Of a stretch of DNA of 64,000 bases, positions 56,601 through 64,000 are shown in pieces (position 1 is the stretch's first letter; each line of letters opens with the position of its first letter). The stretch is from Cochliopodium minus. Taxonomy: Eukaryota > Discosea > Himatismenida > Cochliopodiidae. The notes under the pieces were generated by a model. The model was given only the letters and a program-made list of their open reading frames with translations, did no database searches and was not told where the DNA came from. Location: NCBI GenBank assembly GCA_024220525.1, contig JAMYWO010000049.1:13510-77509 (forward strand), written 5' to 3'. A program made the translations under genes and the position numbers.

Positions 56601-59018
56601 TAGTAATTTACTTTAATTTTTTTGGATTTTCATTCCAACTTTTTATATTTTTATTTAAATATAATTTTTTTTCGATTTTTTTTGTTTCAAGAAACCTTTG
56701 AAACTGAATTTGAGAAAAGAGAGTTTTTGTATGTTTTTGTCGTTTCTACTTCTGGCAACATAAAATGTTTGAGATTCGATGTAGAAAAAGAGTTGAAAGA
56801 ACAAGGTTTCGAAGAGAAAAAGGTGGGAGACGCAGTGTTCAGCTTGAGAAAGAACTTGGGAATTGTTGATGATGAAAAGGAATCTCACTTGCTCGAATCT
56901 AAAATTTCTTCTGTTGCTGAATTGAAAGTGGACAAAGAAAATCTCGAAAAAGCAAACAAATATTTGAAATTTTTTTATAATGGTAAGTTTTTCATTTTGT
57001 TTATTTTTTAATATTTTTATTTCTTAAATTGTTATTTTTTATATTTATTTTTGATTGATTTTAATAATTTTTGACTTCAATATTTTGGTTTTTATTTGAT
57101 TTTATTTTAATTTTCGTTTGTAAATTTATTGTTTTGTTTTATTTTTGATTTTTTATTTTAATATTTTTGATTTTTTGATTTCAATTTTCGTTTGTAAAAT
57201 TTTTGTTTTTTTTTTTCTTTTGTGATTATTTTTTTTTATTTTTATTTTTATTTTCATTCAAGTTTTGATCGGACCTGTTTTGCCTTTTATTGAGAGTGAA
57301 GATTTGGTAATTGCTCCTACCAAAGATCTCTTCCTCATTCCTTTCTCTTGCCTCGAAGACAAAAACGGAGAAGCATTCGTCTCTCAACCATACAACATTT
57401 CAATAACACCATCTCGTAAAAATTTTTTTTAAATTAAAATTTTATTCGATCTTTAATTCATTTTTACATTTTTTTTTTTAAATTTATTTTATTTTCTTTT
57501 ATTCATTTTTAATAACTTTTTAATATTATTTTTTTAAAATTGATGTTTAAAATTTTATTCGATCTTTAATTCATTTTTACATTTTTTTTTTTTGAAATTT
57601 ATTTTATTTTTTCATTTTTTTTTTATATTTTAAATTTAATTTAATTTTGTTTTTTTAAATTTAATTTGGTTTTTTTTTTCTTCAATTAATCAAATTTATT
57701 TTCTTTTATTTTTCAATTAGTTTCTGCTTTAATTGCTATTAGAGAATGTAACTTGAGCCCTACAAGAGAACCAGAAAACAAAGCATTCATTTTGTCCAGC
57801 CCTTCTCCTATGGCCTCTTTGACCAACTCCATCACCGATGGCACTCTTGGTTTGACCTCTCTTCCTACATACACCGAACATTGGAAAGAGGAACAAAGCA
57901 AAATTTTGGAGTCTTGGAATAACTCTCAAGTAGCTACCATTATATCTTCTACCGAAAAAGGTTATTTTCTTTCATTTATTCATTTAATTTAATTTTTTAT
58001 TTATATTTTTCTTTTATATTTAAATTTATATTTATCTTTTACTTTTTAATATTTTTTCATTTTTTCATTTGTTTATATTTTTATTTTTTTAATTTTTTTA
58101 TTTTAAATTTTAGTTTTCAAAATTTTTAAACTTTATTTATTATTTATTCCTTTTATTTTTTATTTTTTAAATTATTTTTCTATTTTACATTTCTTTAATT
58201 TTTTATTTTTTCATTTTTTATAGAAATGATTCGACTTTTATTTGATATAGTTTTCAAATTTCAAAATTAATTATTTCTAAATTAATTATTTATTATAAAA
58301 TTTTTCCTTTTTAAAATTAAGTTTAATTTTTTTTTTTTGGTTTTTTAGAATCAAGCACGGAATTTTTCTACAAAAACTATACCAAATGCAAGTATGTACA
58401 TCTTAGCACCCACGTGGGAACAGAAGAAGTCAGCCCTTCTGTCGCTCACTATGGTAAAATCGCATTGGCCACCAACGAAGAAAGTTCAGTCAATGGTTGG
58501 ATTTCTGCTCACTTGACTAATTACCGTTTGCCATTTTGTTCTGAAGTTGTCTCTTTAAGTTCTGTTGTAACCCTTGCAGGAAAGATCAGAGGTATTTAAA
58601 AAATTTAATTTGCTTTTTTTTATATTTTCTTTTAATTAGATTTTTATTTTTTTATTTTTTTTTTTTATTTAAATTAAAAATTGTTGAATAATTTCATGAT
58701 TTTTTTTTAGGTGAAAACTTCTCGGAATCATTGCAATCATTCATTCGTTCAGGTTCCCAATCTGTCCTTTCCCCTCAATGCTCCTTCCCTAACCACTCGA
58801 TCTCCTCCCTCTTCTCCCACTTCTACAAGTTTTTAAGCAAATTCTCCGACAACAAAGCCAAAGCTTTGAGACTCGCAACTTTAGAGTTTAAGAAGGAGTT
58901 AGGTGACAGTTGTCCTTCCCCTGCTTTGTGGGGTTCCTTCCTTTTGTTCGGCAGCACTGATCCTTTCATTGAGAATCTTGGAATGTTGCCTGGTGTTTCT
59001 CAATACAACTTTCTTTAA
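53617..59018 (+). CDS. TPR protein with C-terminal CHAT domain, catalytic Cys missing
   Basis: Eleven exons give 1010 residues: 53617-54234, 54568-54809, 55015-55399, 55636-55877, 56018-56079, 56160-56408, 56692-56982, 57263-57415, 57721-57960, 58349-58591 and 58711-59018. The N-terminal 550 residues are TPR-like helices, for example WETCMECYLDCIKALGDK and MMYHERGNMDQAIECVLKG. The C-terminal 300 match the CHAT caspase-like fold: LVIAPTKDLFLIPFSCLED, KYVHLSTHVGTEE with the catalytic His, and LWGSFLLFGS at the end. The usual LSACET cysteine block reads VVSLSSVVTLAGKIRGENF, with Val in place of Cys. TPR-CHAT proteins are proteases such as bacterial TPR-CHAT (Csx29) and relate to separase. This one looks catalytically dead and may be a scaffold. 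Confidence 0.8.
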
Positions 59019-59255
59019 AAAAAAAAATCAAAAAGTGTTGTTATTAATTTATTAATTTAGAAATTAAAATTTGAATATTTAATTTTTTTTATTTATTTTT
59101 TTATTTGATATTATTATTGTGATATTATAAATAATAAAAAATAGTTCAATAATATTTTTATAGATTACCTTTAAAGTGATAATTGTGATAAGGAATTGAA
59201 TACTTTAATATCTTTTTTTCATATAAGGTAATAAATTTAAATTTAAAAAAAAAAA

Positions 59256-61854
59256 ATGCTTATCAACAATATAATTTCATATGGATCTTCAAATTATCAA
59301 CAACTTTTTATCAAAGACAATAAAATTTATGGATGGAAAGACAATGGAATAGAATTGAGGGACAAAGAGATTAATTTCATTGAACCTCATCAAATAAAGA
59401 GGATGGCAGTAGCAAATGGATTCATGGTAAAAAAGGGAAGATTATGGAAGGATATGGGATGTTATAATCACAAAATTAATGATTATACGAAGCACATTTT
59501 ACTCATTTTTTGAAATTATAATTATAATTTTTATTATATAGTTTATATTGTCCAAAGAAGAATATGGAGGAAAATTATACAGCAGTGGATCCAATACATT
59601 TGGAGGTAAATAATTTCAATTTAAAAATAAAAAATTATTTATTTTTTTTATTTTTAAAATTAATAATAAAAAAAAAAGCTATTGGACACAGGAATAATGG
59701 TTTCTCGCAAGTGGAAGTAGTTAATACACTCGACTGTGAACCCTTCACTATCACCAACGTTTCAGGAGGAGATTATCACTCTATCCTCTCCACCGACAGA
59801 GAAGATGGTCTAATGTTCGGATGCGGGTACAAAAAAATTTCAAAAGTTGTTAAATATTTTTTTTATAATTTATTTTTTTTATTCGTACAAGATACAATCC
59901 GTAAATTTTTTTTTTTTTTTTTTTTAAAAAAAGAAATTTTAAAAAAAACAATGTTAAAAGTTATGGTCAGTTAGGATTTGAAAGTGAAAATATTTTTTCT
60001 TTCAGATCTTTTAAAATAGGACACAAAGTGGTCCAATTATCTTGTTCAGATTACAGGTAAAATAAATTATTCAAATTTAAATTTTTATTTTAAAATTAAT
60101 TAAAAAGTACAATGATTATGGTCGAAGGAGGAAGAGTTTTTGTAAATTCAATTAAATTTTTATTTCCATAATTTTCTTAATTTGTTTATTTTTTCGTTTA
60201 AAAAGGTTTTGGGAGAAACAGTTATGGTCAGTTAGGAATCACTCCACATATAATGGATGTTAAACGTAAAGATTTTTTTGGCTTTTTATTTTTCTTTTTT
60301 AATTTTTTTATACACATTTTTTATTTTGATAATTTTTCAATTTCAATATTTTTATTTTTATTATTTTTATTATTTTTATTTTTATTTTTATTTTTATTTT
60401 TATTTTTACTTTAATTTTTTTTTTAATTTTAGAACCCACTGAAGTTATTTTGAAAGAAGAAATGGGAAATAGAGTAGCTTCTCTTTTGTTGGTGGGTATC
60501 ATACCCTACTCTACAAAACGATAATTTGTATTTTTGGGCATGTAAAAAAATAATCAAAAATAAAAATAAAAATATAAATAATAAAAAATAAATTAATGAA
60601 AATTAAAAAAAAAAAAATAATAAAAAAAAAATAAATAAAAAAAAAATTAAAAATTAAATAAAAAATAAATGTTTGAAAAAATAAATATAAATTAATGAAA
60701 ATTAAAAATAAAAAAATAGTATTAAAAAAAAAAAAAATAAAATTAAAAAAATAAAAATAAAAAATAAAAAATAAAAAAATAAATGTTTGAAAAAATAAAT
60801 TAATGAAAATTAAAAATAAAAAAATAGTATTAAGAAAAAATAAAATAAAAAAATAAAAATTAAAAATTAAAAATAGAATTCTTATGGACAATGTGGATCA
60901 AACAAAAAGAACACCAACTTATTCCATACAAACATTCTTTCAAAGAAAAGTTGGTTCAAATTTCAATGGAGTCTTCCACACACTCTTTCTCTTCAACAAT
61001 GGAGAAGTAAAGGGATGTGGGCAAGAGACAAGTTTGGTGGAATAAATAAAGAAATTATTGTACCCACTACCCTCTTTTGTGATGAAATCTCCTCCATTTC
61101 TTCTTCTAAGCAAGCCAATTTCTTATTCATGAAAAATGGAGATATAAAAGTTTTGGTGAAAAAAAAATTTTGTTCTACATTTTTAAATTTAAATTATTTT
61201 AGAATTTTTTTTTATTTTAAATAATTTTTAATAATTTTAATTTTTTTTTAAAAAAATTAATTTGGAATTTTAAATTTTTTAAATTGTTATAATTAAAATA
61301 ATTTTGAAATTCTTTTTTTTAAATTAATTTGGATTATTTAAGAATTTCATTTTTTTCATTTTTTTAATTGTTACAATTTTTTTTTGTTAACTTTTTTAAA
61401 TCATTTTTTTTTTTAATAAAGGTGATAATAGTAGAGGTGCTTGTGGCTTTAAAATTGGAGCAAAATTTATAGGAACACCCGCACTTCTTACCCAAAATGT
61501 TGATATGTTTGGAAATTTATATCATAACACCCCCAAAATATGGTAAATTATTTATTCTCATTTTTATTTTTATATGATATTTTTGATCAAAAAAAAAATG
61601 CAGTCATTTTTATTTTAATTTTTATTTTTCATTTTTTTATTTTTACTTTTTACTTTTTACTTTTTATTTTCATTTTTTTATTTTAAATTTTTTTTCTTTA
61701 AAGGTCTCCGAATTCTCATGGTGAGTTTGCTTTCAATGAAAGAAAAAAGATCGAGTTTGCTTTTCGCTGTTTGGTTTTCCTTAATCAGAAATTCAAGTTT
61801 AAAGTTCCCAAACCTCTAGTCTTTATCATTATTAATTTTTACCTTACAAAATGA
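59256..61854 (+). pseudogene. RCC1-repeat gene with C-terminal SOCS-like module, frame disrupted
   Basis: Exon-like blocks at 59256-59426, 59542-59605, 59679-59826, 59961-60056, 60108-60141, 60206-60265, 60433-60541, 60877-61155, 61422-61542 and 61704-61854 show RCC1 blades: GGKLYSSGSNTFG, LMFGCGYGQLG, FGRNSYGQLGI, GYHTLLYKTIICIFGHNSYG and HTLFLFNNGEVKGCG. The end reads IWSPNSHGEFAFNERKKIEF, then VPKPLVFIIINFYL, the module shared with the ankyrin and kelch genes. At least four places (near 60141, 60495, 60987 and 61022) need a small frame change, and the junction 61155/61422 is one base short. RCC1 propellers bind proteins or act as exchange factors. Either the gene is decaying or this stretch has base errors. 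The first exons are intact. Confidence 0.65.
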
Positions 61855-61972
61855 ATTTGTTTAAGTCGAAAATTTATTAAAATAATAATAAATTAAATAA
61901 AATAATTTAATTTAATTTGATCACTTTGAAAAATAAGAAATAAAATTGAAAATTGCAACTTTTTTTTAAAAG

Positions 61973-62658
61973 AAAATTCCCCGAAGAATATGTTCCAACT
62001 GTTGTTTTAGAATACAGCAAGATAGTGGAGATCTCTTATAAAAGAATCAAGGTAAACTTTGTGAGCCTTGCTGGTCAGGATGATTATACTTCTTTGAGGA
62101 GTGTAAGTTTTATATTTTTAATTTTTTATTGAAATTTTTTTTTAATTTTAATTTTAATTTTGGGAAGATATCTTATCCAGGAACCAATTCTTTCATGTTG
62201 TGTTTTTCTTTGGTTAATAGATTAAGTTTTGAGCACATTCATGATTGGGTAAAAGGTGATTTTTTTATTTTTTACTTTTTTTTTATTCTTTAAATTTTTT
62301 TTAAAGAAATTTCAAATTTTGACAAAAAAATTCCATTCGTGTTGTGCGGATTGAAGAAAGATCTTAGAGAAAATCCAGGTGGGTGCCTAACAGAATATGA
62401 TCTCATATCCACCGAAGAAGGAACGCTACTTTCAAAAAAAATAGGAGCGTATGCTTATGTAGAAATTAGTTCACGCCAAAACATTGTAAAATTAATTTAA
62501 ATATTAAATTTTATTTATTTTTTAAATTATTTATGATTTATTTTTTTTTAAAAAAGGGAATAGAAACAGTAATCCAAGAATTGATAAATTCTCATGTAAA
62601 CAACAATAATAACAATAACGAAAATGAAGAGGGAAAGAAAAAGTGTCAAATATTTTGA
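61973..62658 (+). pseudogene. 5'-truncated Rho-family GTPase
   Basis: Four exons in phase (61973-62102, 62168-62255, 62307-62485, 62557-62658) encode a Rho GTPase from the switch I area onward: KFPEEYVPTVVLEYSKIVEI, VSLAGQDDYTSLRS (DTAGQ is changed to SLAGQ), ISYPGTNSFMLCFSLVNRLS, IPFVLCGLKKDLRENPGG and YVEISSRQN. The C-terminus is a Lys-rich tail with CAAX box CQIF for prenylation. The exon encoding the P-loop (GxxxxGK) should precede 61973, but only 118 A/T-rich bases lie between it and the RCC1 gene, and none fits. The gene is 5'-truncated in this assembly, either as a pseudogene or through a missing segment. Confidence 0.7.
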
Positions 62659-62741
62659 AAAAATAAAAAATAAATAATTTTTATGAACAAAATATTAAAT
62701 TTAATTTTTCCGTATTTTTTTTTGATATTTTTGCTATTTTT

Positions 62742-63565
62742 TTAGTTTTTCTTCTCTTCTTGCTCATAAGTTTTTATACACCATTCTTTGAATTCTTCAT
62801 AGCTTATCTCCCCGTTTTTGTCTTTGTCCACTGCTTCGAATAGATCATTGGTAAACTTACTAATGTCAGTCTTTTCTAATTTTACATTTTTCCTCATTTC
62901 TGATGAAAAATTTAAAAGTGAAAATGAAATAATAATAAATAAAAAATATAATGAATTAAAAATTAAATCAAATTTTAAAATTTAAATAATAAAACTGTTT
63001 ATATACCTTTTGGAAGATTTTTCATCATTTGTGCTGCCATTTTCTTTTTTTTTAAATTAAATTTTTTAAATTATTTTATTAAAAATTTATTATTGTAGCT
63101 CGGAATCAAATTTTTTTTTAATTGTTGCAACCATTCATTGGATTTATTAATGTATATTTGAGATATCTAATTATATTCAAATCAATTTTTATTTTTTACC
63201 TTTCCCTCTTCTATTTCCTTCTTATGCTTCTTTTGGAGGTAATTGTAGAAATCCTTGGCCAATCTGTTGAATTCTTTTCTCTCCAATGATGAATTATGAT
63301 TCTTATCATAGCTTCATTGTTCGATCATATGTTCAATATTATCATAATAAAAAAATAATTAAGTGAATATCTTTTACCTGCTGAATACTTTCTGGATAAA
63401 TTGATTATAATAATCAATTATTTGAGCGAATAAGCATTAAATTAAGGTACCTTCATTAATAATTCATCTTCTGGTTTCTTGTATAAAAAATTATTGAGAA
63501 AATAAAAAAAAAAAGAAGAAAATTTGTATTTTTACTTGAAATGCTTTTCCCAATTCACTTCCCAT
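62742..63565 (-). CDS. EF-hand calcium-binding protein
   Basis: Six exons (63565-63536, 63477-63451, 63391-63378, 63311-63200, 63043-63007, 62899-62742) give 125 residues. The N-terminus MGSELGKAF is a myristoylation-type start. EF-hand 1 is SYDKNHNSSLERKEF, with D, N, N, S and E at loop positions. EF-hand 2 is VDKDKNGEISYEEF, fully canonical. A basic helix lies between them (NYLQKKHKKEIEEGKKMAAQ). It probably binds calcium and regulates a partner; the two-hand layout with a long linker is not calmodulin-like, and I cannot name the family. Exon 3 is 14 bases long. Confidence 0.75.
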
Positions 63566-63692
63566 AATTGATAAATTATTTTATCTAACAATCTAATTTT
63601 TTTTATTTATTTTTTTGAATTTTTTTTCACCAAATTGAAATAAAAGAATTTAAAAAAATCATTTAATTATTTAATTTTATTTGTTCAATCTT

Positions 63693-63982
63693 TCACTCAT
63701 CATCAGATAAAAGATCAAGATCAATCATTTCATCATTTTCTAACAATTTCTCATTGTAGTAATTAGAATGAATATTGTTGTTATTTTTGTATTTGATTAC
63801 AGTGAAAAAAGGTTTGACTTCCACTTTTATATCATCTTTACTAATCCTACTTCTTAGTGAAGAATCATTATTGATTATTTTTCTGAAAAACTTTGAATTG
63901 TCTACAAACTCTTTGATGATGGAATAGCGCAAATATTTCGGAAATTTTAAAAGAAAGTTCCTCTCCGAAATTTTGAGACAAA
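63693..63982 (-). CDS. 3' exon of a gene running off the window, with the C-terminal module
   Basis: Behind a TTTTTTAG acceptor the frame reads CLKISERNFLLKFPKYLRYS, then IIKEFVDNSKFFRKI, and ends LENDEMIDLDLLSDDE before the stop. The C-L-K ... F-P-K-Y-L ... I-I-K-E-F part lines up with LLCLK ... VPKYLVLIILTYF of the ankyrin gene at 25 kb, so this is probably another gene of that group with a longer acidic tail. The upstream exons lie outside the window. Confidence 0.5.
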
Positions 63983-64000
63983 CTAAAAAACAAAAAATGA

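Noticed and set aside
60511-60891. Phe/Ile-rich minus-strand frame of 126 residues
   Set aside because: It is antisense to an A-rich intron of the RCC1 gene; no domain, pure composition.
1-64000. Transposable elements, viral remnants, CRISPR arrays, tRNA and rRNA genes
   Set aside because: I looked for reverse transcriptase, integrase, transposase and capsid-type reading frames, terminal repeats and tRNA-like folds and saw none I could support.

Overview
This is nuclear DNA from an AT-rich unicellular eukaryote. Coding exons look normal, while introns and spacers are almost pure A/T. Stops are standard (mostly TAA, some TGA). Introns are short, numerous and mostly GT..AG. There is no sign of bacterial, organellar or viral origin, and I saw no tRNA, rRNA, CRISPR array, transposon or retroelement. 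An arrestin-FYVE protein like Dictyostelium AdcA, a spherulin-4 relative and Asn-rich tracts hint at an amoebozoan or similar amoeboid protist, but I cannot name the species. Two single N bases (1302 and 34374) are scaffold joins inside low-complexity DNA. The first 77 bases of the window recur exactly at 34297-34373, next to the second join, so the contig order shown here may be wrong.

Most genes were rebuilt exon by exon by joining GT..AG sites in phase. Left part (0-34 kb): a small unknown gene, two ankyrin genes (one cut by a gap), CENP-S, an F-box/MORN protein, a coiled-coil protein, a kelch protein, a membrane-anchored cyclophilin, the SAGA subunit SPT7, SmD2, a divergent RPL38/RPL34 pair, an RluA-type pseudouridine synthase, tandem cytochrome b5 genes, a spherulin-4-like protein, an arrestin-FYVE protein, a small secreted protein and an ammonium transporter. 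Right part (34-64 kb): a zinc-ribbon/SH3/F-box protein (cut by a gap), a Spp2-like G-patch protein, the exosome subunit CSL4, two partial coiled-coil genes, a GPI-type surface protein, a decayed G-alpha, MED20, a ubiquitin-like protein, an F-box polytopic membrane protein, an RDD membrane protein, an SF3A3-like relic, a GH30 glucosylceramidase, a TPR-CHAT protein, a disrupted RCC1-repeat gene, a 5'-truncated Rho GTPase, an EF-hand protein and the 3' exon of one more gene.

Genes are close together, often 80-320 bp apart, and many are divergent pairs that must share promoters. Most are housekeeping genes (chromatin, splicing, ribosome, exosome, Mediator). Mixed with them are putative ubiquitin-ligase adaptors: three F-box proteins of different architecture, plus a recurring C-terminal module (W-S-P-x-S-H ... 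V-P-K-x-L-V ... I-I) that ends an ankyrin, a kelch and an RCC1 protein and probably the last gene. I know no name for this module; it resembles a SOCS box in layout. Other points of note are a GH30 enzyme with a ricin-type lectin inserted in its beta domain, a CHAT domain that keeps His but lacks Cys, and RPL34 with a roughly 200-residue repetitive tail.
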